6,285 nt of DNA, taken from Acidimicrobiia bacterium (lineage in GTDB: Bacteria; Actinomycetota; Acidimicrobiia; Spongiisociales; UBA5794). Location: assembly GCA_013003515.1 (NCBI GenBank), contig JABDIW010000416.1:1-6285 (forward strand). The letters run 5' to 3'. Shown one piece after another: positions 1 through 6,285 of the stretch. The notes beneath the pieces were generated by a model that ran no database searches, was not told the origin of the DNA, and worked only from the letters and a program-made list of their open reading frames with translations. Position 1 is the stretch's first letter; every line of letters starts with the position of its first letter. The position numbers and the translations under genes are program-made.

Positions 1-2
1 TC

Positions 3-53
3 GCCGAGACGCTCGACCTCGCCACCGAGCTGGTCACCGAGCTCGGTTTGTGA
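3..53 (+). CDS. C-terminal end of an upstream gene, probably the ABC importer substrate-binding protein (partial)
   Basis: Only the last 16 codons and a TGA stop lie in the window; they read AETLDLATELVTELGL. The frame is open to the left edge. A short amphipathic helix ending in a Gly-Leu type terminus is compatible with the C-terminus of periplasmic ferric-iron binding proteins (FbpA/AfuA/FutA family), which usually end in such a helix. The stronger argument is position: the stop lies 10 nt before an iron-type permease gene on the same strand, where the binding-protein gene normally sits. The identity is inferred from context; the fragment is too short to prove it. The other two + frames are also open here, but they give arginine/serine/proline-rich nonsense. 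Confidence 0.5.
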   Translation, partial: AETLDLATELVTELGL

Positions 54-63
54 CGCCAACTCC

Positions 64-1662
64 ATGAGTATCGACATCGGGGCAGGCCCCCTCGAAGCCC
101 CTCCCCCGCCGCCCAAGGCGAGACGGCGCCCGGCGCCCCGTCTTCTCTACGTGCTCGGCGTCCTGGCGGTCGCGCCCGCGGCGCTGCCTCTGGTGGAGTT
201 GCTGTTGCGCGTGGTCGGCTCGCCGGGGACGGTTGCCGAAACCCTGGGGTCGGCGCGGACCTGGGAGCTGGTGTGGCGCACACTGTGGTTCACCGCAGTG
301 GTCACGGCCAGTGCCGCAGCGCTCGGCGTGACGACGGCCTGGGCGACGACCCGCACCGACCTGCCAGGTGCCCGGCTGTGGTCAGTGCTGGTGTCGCTTC
401 CCCTCGCCATCCCGTCGTATGTGATGGTGTTGGTGTTGCTGTCGCTCTTCGGGCCCCGCGGCCTCATCGCAGACGCCACGGGATGGACGGTTCCGGCTGC
501 TTCGGGCTTCTGGCCCGCCTGGGGAGCCCTCACGTTGGCCACGTACCCATACGTGCACCTGGTGGTGGCGGCATCGATGCGTCGCCTCAGCCGCTCCCTC
601 GAAGACGCCGCACGGGGACTGGGCGCCTCCCCGATCAGGGTGTTCTTCACCGTCACCGTCCCCCAGCTTCGCCCGGCGATCGCGGCTGGAGCGTTGCTCT
701 CGGCGCTGTACACCGTGTCGGACTTCGGAGCGGTTTCGCTGGCCCGCTTCGACGTGTTCACCCGCGCCATCTACACGCAATATCAGGGACGCATCGACCG
801 CACTCCCGCTGCGGTGCTCGCCATGGTGCTGATCGTCATCGCTCTCGCCGTGGTGTGGGGTGAGCAGCGTTCTCGGGGCCGCGCCGCCTATCACACCCGG
901 GGTGACGGCGCCCCTCCCCGCGTCGAGCGGCTGGGCCGTGCCGCCGCCGGGGGCACGACTGCCCTCCTGGCGATGGTGGCCATCGTCGGCCTGGTGATGC
1001 CGATTTCGGTGCTGGTGTCGTGGGCGGCCCGCTCCGATGCCGGCCTGCCATGGGGCTCACTGGCAGGGTCGGTCACGGCAGCAGTGTTGGCTGCGTCACT
1101 GGCAGCACTGTTCGCTCTCCCGGCCGTCATCACGGGGGTGCGCCACCCCGGCACGGCAAGCACCTGGCTGGAGCGGATCACGTACCTGGTGTTCGCCATC
1201 CCCCACATCACGGTGGGGCTGGCTGTGGTGGTATTCGCCGCCAACAGACTCGGACCGCTGTACCAGAGCCTGGCCCTGATGGTCGTCGTGTATGCGGCGC
1301 TGTTCCTCGCCGAGGCGGTTGGAGCCGGTCGGGCGTCGCTGCTGCGGGTCGATCCCCGTCTCGAAGAGGCGGCTCGCGGGCTCGGGCGTACCCCGGTCCA
1401 GGCGTTCCTCGAGGTGACCCTGCCCCTCATCAGGCGTGGGATCGGAGTCGGCGCCGTTCTCGTGTTCCTGTCGACGCTGAAGGAGCTGCCGGTCACGCTG
1501 CTGTTGCGGCCCACAGGTTTCGACACACTGGCTGTCGACGTCTGGTCTGCCACCGACCAGCTTCGCTACGGTCAGGCTGCGGTTCCGGCTCTGCTTCTCA
1601 TCGCCGTGTCCGTGATGCCCATCTATATGCTCGTGATCCGGCGCAGAATGCAGCCCTTATGA
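64..1662 (+). CDS. fbpB: Iron(III)-type ABC transporter permease, two-fold fused (FbpB/AfuB-like)
   Basis: Membrane subunit of a binding-protein-dependent importer, 532 residues, which is the usual size for permeases of this family that fuse two six-helix halves. After a proline-rich cytoplasmic start (residues 12-26) about twelve hydrophobic segments can be seen, near 27-49, 71-94, 105-128, 152-171, 203-225, 248-266, 299-321, 334-358, 372-394, 401-421, 457-478 and 505-525. Each half carries an EAA loop that docks on the ATPase: EDAARGLG at 180-187 and EEAARGLG at 434-441, both followed by the conserved TxP stretch. SDFGAVS (219-225) and KELPVTLLLRPTGFDTLA (473-490) are characteristic of ferric-iron and related permeases. 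The ATG at 64 follows the upstream stop by 10 nt, with no clear Shine-Dalgarno sequence. The stop overlaps the ATPase start. Iron is the likely substrate by family; thiamine or another ligand cannot be excluded from sequence alone. Confidence 0.94.
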   Translation: MSIDIGAGPLEAPPPPPKARRRPAPRLLYVLGVLAVAPAALPLVELLLRVVGSPGTVAETLGSARTWELVWRTLWFTAVVTASAAALGVTTAWATTRTDLPGARLWSVLVSLPLAIPSYVMVLVLLSLFGPRGLIADATGWTVPAASGFWPAWGALTLATYPYVHLVVAASMRRLSRSLEDAARGLGASPIRVFFTVTVPQLRPAIAAGALLSALYTVSDFGAVSLARFDVFTRAIYTQYQGRIDRTPAAVLAMVLIVIALAVVWGEQRSRGRAAYHTRGDGAPPRVERLGRAAAGGTTALLAMVAIVGLVMPISVLVSWAARSDAGLPWGSLAGSVTAAVLAASLAALFALPAVITGVRHPGTASTWLERITYLVFAIPHITVGLAVVVFAANRLGPLYQSLALMVVVYAALFLAEAVGAGRASLLRVDPRLEEAARGLGRTPVQAFLEVTLPLIRRGIGVGAVLVFLSTLKELPVTLLLRPTGFDTLAVDVWSATDQLRYGQAAVPALLLIAVSVMPIYMLVIRRRMQPL

Positions 1663-2684
1663 CGATCCACGGCGACGACATCGCCATCCATGCCCATCGC
1701 CTCGTCAAGCGGTTCGGAGACGCGGTCGCCCTCGACGGGTTCGACCTCGACGTACCCACAGGCTCCGTTTTGTCGCTGCTCGGCCCCTCCGGCTGTGGGA
1801 AGACGACGGCGCTGCGGGTCATCGCCGGCTTCGAGCGCCCCGATGGCGGCAACGTGACCATCTCGGGTCTCGAGGTCGCCGGAGATCAGGTCTGGGTCGC
1901 CCCGGAGCGACGCAGAGTTGGCATGGTGTTCCAGGACTACGCCCTCTTCCCCCACATGACCGTGGCCCGCAACGTCGCCTACGGACTGCACGCAAGCGAA
2001 ACCCACCGCGTCGCAGACGTCCTCGGTCTGGTGGGAATGCCCGACATGGGCAGTCGCATGCCCCACGAGCTGTCGGGGGGCGAGCAACAGCGGGTTGCCC
2101 TCGCCAGGGCATTGGCGCCGGGCCCCGAGGTGATCCTTCTCGATGAGCCGTTCTCGAACCTCGATGCGCCACAGCGATCACGAATGCGTCGTGAGCTGCG
2201 GGCGATCCTCCAGAAAGCGAGGGCGACCGCCGTGTTCGTCACCCACGACCAGGAGGAGGCGCTGTCGATGGCCGACATCGTCGCCGTGATGGACTCCGGG
2301 CGTGTGCTCCAGGTCGGGCGACCCCAGGACGTCTACCGCCATCCCGTCTCATCGTGGGTTGCCGACTTCCTTGGCGAAAGTGAGTTCATCGACGGCGAGG
2401 CCCGTATCGGCGCCGTCGACACCGAGCTCGGGACGTTCCCGGCCCTGGGAGCAGAGCCAGGGCCGGTGACCGTGATGATCCGGCCCGAATGGGTACAACC
2501 CCTCCCGGCCACGGACGGCCCGTCGACCGTCATCCACCGCGAGTTCTACGGTCACGATCAGCTGGTCTACATCCAGCTCGCCGAGGGCCGGGTGATCCGG
2601 TCCCGTCTCGGCCCGACCCCCGTCCTCAACCCCGGAGACAAGGTCGAAGTAGCCATCGACGAAGTCGTCGTGTTTCCGAGGTAG
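1659..2684 (+). CDS. fbpC: ABC transporter ATP-binding protein (FbpC-like, with C-terminal TOBE-like domain)
   Basis: Cytoplasmic ATPase powering the adjacent permease, 341 residues, a normal size for the family. All nucleotide-binding motifs are intact: Walker A GPSGCGKTT (42-50), Q-loop FQDYALFP (Q92), signature LSGGEQQ (138-144), Walker B VILLDEP (158-164), D-loop SNLDA (166-170) and the switch histidine H196 in FVTHDQEEA. Residues from about 245 to 341 form a TOBE-like regulatory domain with the typical MIRPEWV strand (273-279). The frame stays open upstream to 1020, but that extension lies within the permease gene in another frame and looks like nonsense. The ATG at 1659 forms an ATGA overlap with the permease stop, which implies translational coupling, and places the usual N-terminal strand of the family in register. 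Iron specificity is inferred from the permease; ATPases of this subfamily (polyamine, sulfate, iron) look alike. Confidence 0.94.
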   Translation: MTIHGDDIAIHAHRLVKRFGDAVALDGFDLDVPTGSVLSLLGPSGCGKTTALRVIAGFERPDGGNVTISGLEVAGDQVWVAPERRRVGMVFQDYALFPHMTVARNVAYGLHASETHRVADVLGLVGMPDMGSRMPHELSGGEQQRVALARALAPGPEVILLDEPFSNLDAPQRSRMRRELRAILQKARATAVFVTHDQEEALSMADIVAVMDSGRVLQVGRPQDVYRHPVSSWVADFLGESEFIDGEARIGAVDTELGTFPALGAEPGPVTVMIRPEWVQPLPATDGPSTVIHREFYGHDQLVYIQLAEGRVIRSRLGPTPVLNPGDKVEVAIDEVVVFPR

Positions 2685-2690
2685 GCCTGT

Positions 2691-2708
2691 CCCCCCTTTC
2701 AAGGGGGG
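2691..2708 (+). terminator. GC-rich hairpin 6 nt after the ATPase stop, possible terminator
   Basis: CCCCCCT (2691-2697) pairs perfectly with AGGGGGG (2702-2708) around a TTCA loop. It starts 6 nt after the TAG of the ABC ATPase gene, where a terminator would be expected. No T-tract follows (the next bases are AAGGTTCC), so it is not a classical intrinsic terminator; it may instead stabilise the 3' end or work with a factor. Confidence 0.5.
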
Positions 2709-2714
2709 AAGGTT

Positions 2715-2745
2715 CCTGCAGCCGAGGCGAAGCCGAGGCTGGAGG
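2715..2745. repeat. Imperfect hairpin with tandem GA/GA internal loop
   Basis: The stem pairs CCT (2715-2717) with AGG (2743-2745), then a G-G mismatch, CAGCC (2719-2723) with GGCTG (2737-2741), a symmetric GA/GA internal loop (2724-2725 against 2735-2736), and GGC (2726-2728) with GCC (2732-2734), closed by a GAA loop. The same bases also form a direct repeat, GCCGAGGC at 2721-2728 and 2732-2739. Tandem sheared G-A pairs are known to be stable in RNA and DNA, so this would be a firm fold on the + strand. Confidence 0.5.
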
Positions 2746-2746
2746 T

Positions 2747-2794
2747 AGGGGGGCAACACTTGTCTTCCAGTTGGGAAACAACTGCATCCCCCCT
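2747..2794. repeat. Clamped hairpin: AGGGGGG/CCCCCCT enclosing CAGTTG/CAACTG
   Basis: AGGGGGG (2747-2753) can pair over 7 bp with CCCCCCT (2788-2794). Inside this clamp CAGTTG (2768-2773) pairs perfectly with CAACTG (2779-2784) around a GGAAA loop. The clamp 7-mers are identical to the arms of the first hairpin at 2691-2708, so the arms could exchange partners. Seen directly in the sequence; folding is inferred. Confidence 0.45.
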
Positions 2795-2814
2795 CCCCCC
2801 ATGGGTGGGGGGAG
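2793..2814 (-). terminator. GC-rich hairpin 7 nt after the ldhA stop, possible terminator
   Basis: CTCCCCCC (2793-2800) pairs perfectly over 8 bp with GGGGGGAG (2807-2814) around a six-base loop. On the - strand it lies 7 nt past the ldhA stop codon. Reading leftwards there is no immediate T-run (GGGGGATGCAG follows, with GTTGTTT only further on), so intrinsic termination is uncertain. Its place opposite the hairpin at 2691-2708 suggests one terminator-like hairpin for each convergent transcript. Confidence 0.45.
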
Positions 2815-2821
2815 AGACTCA

Positions 2822-3808
2822 TCACAGCTCGTTGCCGCTGGGGGTGCCTTGCTCGAACGCCGTCAGGTTCGCCATCGTGGTCTCGGCGATGTCGGTCATC
2901 GCTTCCTCGGTGAAGAAGGCCTGATGGCCGGTCACCATGACGTTGGGGAACGTGAGCAGCCGGGAGAACACGTCATCGGTAATCATGCGGTCGGAGAGGT
3001 TCTCGAAGAACAGCTCTTCCTCCTCCTCATAGACATCGAGCCCCAGGTACCCAACCTTGCCCGACTTCAGTCCGTCGATGACGGCAACGGTGTCGACCAA
3101 CGCTCCCCTGCTCGTGTTGATGATCATGACGCCGTCCTTCATCGTCGACAGCGTCTCGGCGTCGATCAGATGGTGGGTCTCCGGAGTCAGCGGAGTGTGC
3201 AGGGTCACCACGTCGGACCGGGAGAACAGCTCTGCCAGGTCCACGTATTCGACGCCCAGCTCGATTGCCGCCGGGTTGGGATACGGGTCGTAGCCCAGCA
3301 GTGTGCATCCGAAGCCCGACAGGACCGATGCCACCCGTTCACCGATCTTTCCGGTACCGACGATGCCGACCGTACGTTCGTGGAGGTCGAACCCCATCAG
3401 ACCGTCGAGTGCGAAGTTGCCGTCCCTGACCCGGTTGTAGGACCGGTAGATCTTGCGGTTGAGGGCGAGGATCATGGCCACCGTGTGCTCGGCAACCGCA
3501 TAGGGCGAATAGGCAGGCACCCGGGCCACGGTGAACCCGAGGGCACGGGCCGCGTCGAGATCGACATGGTTGAACCCGGCACTACGCAGCGCGATATGCC
3601 GTACGCCTTCGTCGTGCAGGGCTCTCAGCACGGGCTCGGACAGGTCGTCGTTGACGAAGGCGCATATGGCCTCGAAACCCCGGGCGAGTCGTGCCACTGA
3701 CTCACGAAGCCGTGACTCGACGAAGACGAGCTCGTGACCGTGGTCGGCATTGGCCCGGGTGAGAAACTCCTCGTCGTGGGGATGGCTGGAGAAGACGAGC
3801 ACACGCAT
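2822..3808 (-). CDS. ldhA: D-lactate dehydrogenase (LdhA-type D-2-hydroxyacid dehydrogenase)
   Basis: Cytoplasmic NADH-dependent enzyme reducing pyruvate to D-lactate in fermentation. At 328 residues it matches E. coli LdhA (329, from memory) almost end to end: FVNDD (51-55), [15 protein letters not shown] (73-87), [13 protein letters not shown] (96-108), GVEYVDL (185-191), the C-terminal [10 protein letters not shown] (294-303) and the final NEL. The Rossmann motif is GTGKIG (151-156) with NAD-selecting D174. The catalytic triad is R234 (NTSRGALVD), E263 (DVYEEEEE) and H295 (GHQ), spaced as in the family. The frame is open back to 3898, but those 30 extra residues are a shadow of the upstream gene. 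The ATG at 3808 overlaps that gene's stop by one base (TGATG), which suggests coupling. It is the last gene of the - strand block. Another 2-hydroxyacid substrate is possible but less likely given the close likeness to LdhA. Confidence 0.92.
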   Translation of the reverse strand: MRVLVFSSHPHDEEFLTRANADHGHELVFVESRLRESVARLARGFEAICAFVNDDLSEPVLRALHDEGVRHIALRSAGFNHVDLDAARALGFTVARVPAYSPYAVAEHTVAMILALNRKIYRSYNRVRDGNFALDGLMGFDLHERTVGIVGTGKIGERVASVLSGFGCTLLGYDPYPNPAAIELGVEYVDLAELFSRSDVVTLHTPLTPETHHLIDAETLSTMKDGVMIINTSRGALVDTVAVIDGLKSGKVGYLGLDVYEEEEELFFENLSDRMITDDVFSRLLTFPNVMVTGHQAFFTEEAMTDIAETTMANLTAFEQGTPSGNEL

Positions 3809-4623
3809 CAGTTGGCGCCATCCTGACACGATGGGCACCACCAGATGGTGCGGTTCGCCATCTCCCCGGCCGCAATGGCCATGCCACAGCGACGGCACGG
3901 CTCACCGCTGCGCTTGTAGACGTAGAGCCGCTCGTCGCGACTCAGGTCGCGGCGACTCCGGGCACCCACCTCGTGGGGATCGACCGTGACGATGCGACCG
4001 GCGCGCTCACCGCGGCGGAGCTGCTGTCGAGTGAGCTCCCAGATCGTGCGGACCTCGTCGGGCGTCACCTCGTTGGCAGGTGTGGCGGGGTGGATGCCGG
4101 CGAGGAACAGCACCTCCGCGCGGTAGACGTTGCCGACCCCGGCAACGACCGACTGATTCAACAGAGCCGCGCCGATGGGAATCCTCCGCCGAGAGAGGTT
4201 GTGGCGCACCTGTGCCAACCCGTCGCCGTTCACTCCGGCAGCGAGGGGATCGGGCCCCAAGCGCTCTCGGATCGTCACCTCCTCGTCGGGTCCGATGAGC
4301 TCGCAGGCGGTCGGCCCGGAGAGGTAGACGGTTGCCTCGTCGCCGACCATCGCGAGCCTCGTGCCGTCGGAGGGCTCGGGAACGGTTGCTCGATGAGTGC
4401 GGAAGCGACCGAAGAGCCCGAGATGAACATGGAGGGTCTCGTCTCCCTCCCATCGGTAGAAGAGGTGCTTGCCGACGGCGTCCACCTCTTCGAGACGCCG
4501 GCCATCGAGCCGGGCAGCGCCGTCGGCAAAACGGCCCTGGGGTGACGACACGGCCAGGCGCTGACCTCCCAGCGTCTCGAGATGACGACGGGCATATCGA
4601 TGGATGGTGTGACCTTCGGGCAC
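3808..4623 (-). CDS. nei: Fpg/Nei family DNA glycosylase/AP lyase (endonuclease VIII-like)
   Basis: Base-excision repair enzyme, 271 residues, that removes oxidised bases and cuts the abasic site by beta/delta elimination. The catalytic N-terminus is present as [10 protein letters not shown]2 becomes the N-terminal nucleophile after methionine removal and E3 is the acid. The PEGH start, rather than PE(L/G)PE, points to the Nei branch. K52 in AVGKHLFY is the conserved beta-hairpin lysine. The H2TH region is [26 protein letters not shown] (154-179). The C-terminal zinc finger has C243-x2-C246 and C263-x2-C266, with R258 as the conserved DNA-contacting arginine. Nothing essential is missing. The start codon is GTG at 4623, chosen because the proline must be residue 2; no good Shine-Dalgarno sequence precedes it. 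It lies 26 nt after the bactofilin-like gene and overlaps ldhA by 1 nt. The lesion preference (Nei1 or Nei2 type) cannot be decided here. Confidence 0.93.
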   Translation of the reverse strand: MPEGHTIHRYARRHLETLGGQRLAVSSPQGRFADGAARLDGRRLEEVDAVGKHLFYRWEGDETLHVHLGLFGRFRTHRATVPEPSDGTRLAMVGDEATVYLSGPTACELIGPDEEVTIRERLGPDPLAAGVNGDGLAQVRHNLSRRRIPIGAALLNQSVVAGVGNVYRAEVLFLAGIHPATPANEVTPDEVRTIWELTRQQLRRGERAGRIVTVDPHEVGARSRRDLSRDERLYVYKRSGEPCRRCGMAIAAGEMANRTIWWCPSCQDGAN

Positions 4624-4649
4624 GAGGGCAGTTTCGCCGATTCGTGTCG

Positions 4650-5882
4650 CTAGCCGACAGGAGGCAGCGGCGGCTCCCAGTCAGCGGGCGGAGCATCGCT
4701 ACGAGAGTCATCGGTCGCCGTGGACGTCATCCATGCCGGAGCCAGCGGCCGAGCGGACGCGAGGTTCGTAGCCCGCTGCTCCCAGGCAGCGACCAGCCAG
4801 CCGCCGAAGCCCCAGGTCACGGCCGACAGGAACAGAGCAAGCCCGACGAAGGCACCGACCCACGGGATCCAGAACACCAGCCTCAGCAAGACGGCGCCAA
4901 CGAAGAAGCCGGCGAAGAGAGACCGCTTCCCGCCGAGCAGCCGATCACCGAACACGGTGACTGAAGGAACCGGGGCGATGAACAGCCAGCCGAGCGCGTA
5001 GAGCACGAACACGAGAACGGCGACGGGGATGCCGACGAGGGTCGCCACCAGCAGGGTCACCAGGACAGGGATCCCGACGACAGCCGTGAAACCGACCCCG
5101 AGGGTGAAGGCGGGGCGACGATTGATGACCGCCACGGCTCTCGGAGCCGTGGATCGGAATAGCCAGAACAGAAGGACGCCGGCGACGAGGAAGCCGAGGA
5201 ACCCCAGGATGGTCACGGCCCGGACCAGCAGCTCGATCTCGAACCGCTGTGTCGCCGGGAACTTGGAGATGCCATCGTCGAGGGTCGCCTGGTTGGACAC
5301 AGAGGCATCGGCGTTGGACCGATAGATGATCTCGCCGCCGACCACCGTCGAAGGGCCGACCTCCAGACCGTTGACCCGGATGTCGACGACGTTCCCGATC
5401 TCACCGTCGATGAGTGCCGTGAGCATCTGTCCGCGGATGTCACGCCCGACGTCTCCCCGAATCTCCAGACCGGCTCCGAAGTAGAGAACATCGCGACCCA
5501 CTTCGCCTTCGATCACGACGGACCGTGCCGCGAACGCCACGTCACCGGTCACCGTGCCGAGAACTTCGAGGCGGTCGGCGGCAGCTCCCCTCACCGAGCC
5601 GTCGATGGTGCCCTCGATGCGGACGCTGGCGCTGCTGGCGACGTTGAGATCGCCGACCACGATCCCGGTGATGACGACGTCGCCCCCGGCGAACGACAGG
5701 TCACCGTCGATGCGGCCCTCGATGACCGCACGGTTGGCGACTGCGTACACGTCCTCGGTGAACACGTCACCTTCGGGAACGATGTACTGGTTGGTGTTGA
5801 TGACCGTTGGGCGCAGGGGAAGGGGCAGGAGGACGGCCCCCGCCAGGACGAGGACCGCCAGTGCCCTAGAAGGGAAGCGCAT
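4650..5882 (-). CDS. Secreted, membrane-anchored bactofilin-like (polymer-forming) protein
   Basis: 410 residues with three visible parts. Residues 1-25 (R2 and R6 followed by a hydrophobic run) look like a signal peptide or N-terminal anchor. Residues about 37-205 form a low-complexity, beta-rich repeat with recurring G-x-I/V-x-G-D units every 10-20 residues (EGRIDGDL, TGIVVGDL, EGTIDGSV, LGTVTGDV, EGEVGRDV, RGDVGRDI), the pattern of the right-handed beta-solenoid of bactofilins. Residues about 220-365 hold four or five membrane segments (near 220-243, 258-283, 284-304, 320-338, 340-365), and a 45-residue proline/acid-rich tail ends at 410. Classical bactofilins are short cytosolic polymers, so here the solenoid would face outside the membrane. 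The ATG at 5882 is the only plausible start and lies inside the end of nuoN (17-nt overlap). The exact function is unknown; an envelope scaffold role is inferred. Confidence 0.82.
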   Translation of the reverse strand: MRFPSRALAVLVLAGAVLLPLPLRPTVINTNQYIVPEGDVFTEDVYAVANRAVIEGRIDGDLSFAGGDVVITGIVVGDLNVASSASVRIEGTIDGSVRGAAADRLEVLGTVTGDVAFAARSVVIEGEVGRDVLYFGAGLEIRGDVGRDIRGQMLTALIDGEIGNVVDIRVNGLEVGPSTVVGGEIIYRSNADASVSNQATLDDGISKFPATQRFEIELLVRAVTILGFLGFLVAGVLLFWLFRSTAPRAVAVINRRPAFTLGVGFTAVVGIPVLVTLLVATLVGIPVAVLVFVLYALGWLFIAPVPSVTVFGDRLLGGKRSLFAGFFVGAVLLRLVFWIPWVGAFVGLALFLSAVTWGFGGWLVAAWEQRATNLASARPLAPAWMTSTATDDSRSDAPPADWEPPLPPVG

Positions 5883-6285
5883 CCGTGACGAGATTCAGGA
5901 GGGGCCAGGGCACGATGCCGAATGCGATCGTCAGCGCCACGGACGCCGCCAGCGCGCCACCTGACAGACGATCGGGATCCGGAGTGGCCGTGGCCGCTCC
6001 GGGACCGACGGCGACAGCTGGTTCCTGGAAGTACATCACGACGATGATCCGCAAATAGAAGAACAGGCCCGCAACCGACCCGAGCAGGGCGAGGATGACG
6101 AGCGCCAGGTAGCCGGCGTTGGCGGCGGTCTGGAAGACCACGAACTTGCCGACGAAGCCGGACGTGAGCGGGATTCCGGCCAGTCCCAGCATGAGGATTG
6201 CGAGCGAACCGGCCACGAGTGGCGAGCGAGATGCCAGACCCGAGTAGTCGGCGATGGCAGAGCGGCCCGACGTCGGCCCTTCGAG
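5866..6285 (-). CDS. nuoN: NADH-quinone oxidoreductase subunit N, C-terminal part (partial)
   Basis: The 3' 139 codons of the membrane subunit N of respiratory complex I, an antiporter-like subunit that couples quinone reduction to proton pumping. The frame is open through the right edge, so the start lies outside; the GTG at 6216 is internal. Visible are IADYSGLASRSP (11-22 of the fragment), the highly conserved LAGIPLTSGFVGKF (35-48) whose K47 corresponds to the essential lysine of transmembrane helix 12 (Lys395 in E. coli NuoN, from memory), and FFYLRIIVVMYF. A short variable loop (EPAVAVGPGAATATPDPD) follows, then a final helix ending in LVTDALPF. NuoN is usually the last gene of the nuo operon, so the rest of nuo is expected to the right. 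The stop overlaps the next gene by 17 nt, so the downstream genes probably share the nuo transcript or its read-through. Confidence 0.95.
   Translation of the reverse strand, partial: LEGPTSGRSAIADYSGLASRSPLVAGSLAILMLGLAGIPLTSGFVGKFVVFQTAANAGYLALVILALLGSVAGLFFYLRIIVVMYFQEPAVAVGPGAATATPDPDRLSGGALAASVALTIAFGIVPWPLLNLVTDALPF

Larger units (their letters stand above)
2690..2814. repeat. Intergenic multi-hairpin palindromic element between convergent genes
   Basis: Most of the 137-bp gap between the two convergent stop codons is structured. Six exact six-base C or G tracts occur: C6 at 2691-2696, G6 at 2703-2708, G6 at 2748-2753, C6 at 2788-2793, C6 at 2795-2800 and G6 at 2807-2812. The 7-mers CCCCCCT (2691, 2788) and AGGGGGG (2702, 2747) each occur twice. 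The outermost arms TCCCCCC (2690-2696) and GGGGGGA (2807-2813) form a terminal inverted repeat of 7 bp. I see no target-site duplication around it. The architecture resembles dispersed extragenic palindromic elements (REP/MITE-like), but only one copy lies in this window, so its repeated nature is inferred. Confidence 0.5.

Noticed and set aside
147..770. Long antisense open frame opposite the permease
   Set aside because: Ser/Arg/Thr-rich product with no family features; typical shadow of a high-G+C gene.
1020..1658. Upstream extension of the ABC ATPase frame
   Set aside because: The extra 213 residues lie in another frame of the permease gene and are rich in Arg/Gly/Pro nonsense; the ATGA start at 1659 gives a normal-length ATPase.
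2703..2812. G-quadruplex from the G-tracts on the + strand
   Set aside because: The G6 tracts are widely spaced (about 40-50 nt) and each has a perfect C-tract partner, so hairpin pairing explains them better.
2685..2821. CRISPR-like repeat array or IS remnant
   Set aside because: No regularly spaced direct repeats with unique spacers, no transposase fragment and no target-site duplication are seen.
2489..3700. A 403-residue open frame on the + strand covering the intergenic region and the antisense of ldhA
   Set aside because: It is the antisense shadow of a well-supported ldhA gene in G+C-rich DNA, runs through the hairpin element and shows no recognisable domain or credible start.
3809..3898. 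N-terminal extension of LdhA by 30 residues
   Set aside because: It overlaps the zinc-finger end of nei, is not like LdhA, and the ATG at 3808 aligns with the family N-terminus.
4624..4649. Promoter or terminator between the bactofilin-like gene and nei
   Set aside because: The 26-nt gap has no hairpin, T-run or recognisable promoter boxes.
4332..4964. + strand open frame spanning the nei and bactofilin-like genes
   Set aside because: Arg-rich composition, antisense to two real genes, no domain.

Overview
This is a compact, gene-dense, G+C-rich window (roughly two thirds G+C by eye) from a bacterium that is probably an actinobacterium. The lineage is inferred from base composition, from a PEGH-type Fpg/Nei glycosylase of actinobacterial style, and from a nuo locus followed by a bactofilin-like membrane protein. 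Finer placement, for example an uncultured Acidimicrobiia-like lineage, is only a guess. No tRNA, rRNA, CRISPR array, insertion sequence or phage gene is visible.

Layout: two converging gene blocks meet in a 137-bp intergenic region. On the + strand (3-2684) lies an ABC importer of the ferric-iron (Fbp/Afu) type: the last 16 codons of a gene that is probably the substrate-binding protein, a 532-residue two-fold permease with two EAA loops, and a 341-residue ATPase with a TOBE-like C-terminus. The permease and ATPase genes overlap in an ATGA, so the three genes look like one transcript.

On the - strand, reading from the right edge leftwards, are the 3' part of nuoN (proton-pumping subunit of complex I), a secreted and membrane-anchored bactofilin-like beta-solenoid protein, an Fpg/Nei DNA glycosylase, and a D-lactate dehydrogenase closely resembling E. 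coli LdhA. The junctions are a 17-nt overlap, a 26-nt gap and a 1-nt TGATG overlap, so this is probably one transcriptional unit. Functionally it is a mixture: respiration, envelope, DNA repair and fermentation.

The most unusual feature is the convergent intergenic region (2685-2821). It holds a run of hairpins built from six exact C6 or G6 tracts, including two copies each of CCCCCCT and AGGGGGG, a stem with a tandem GA/GA internal loop, and a perfect CAGTTG/CAACTG hairpin. It has the look of a dispersed extragenic palindromic element that may also act as a two-way terminator. Otherwise the window is ordinary housekeeping and transport DNA, and I see no convincing new multi-gene system.
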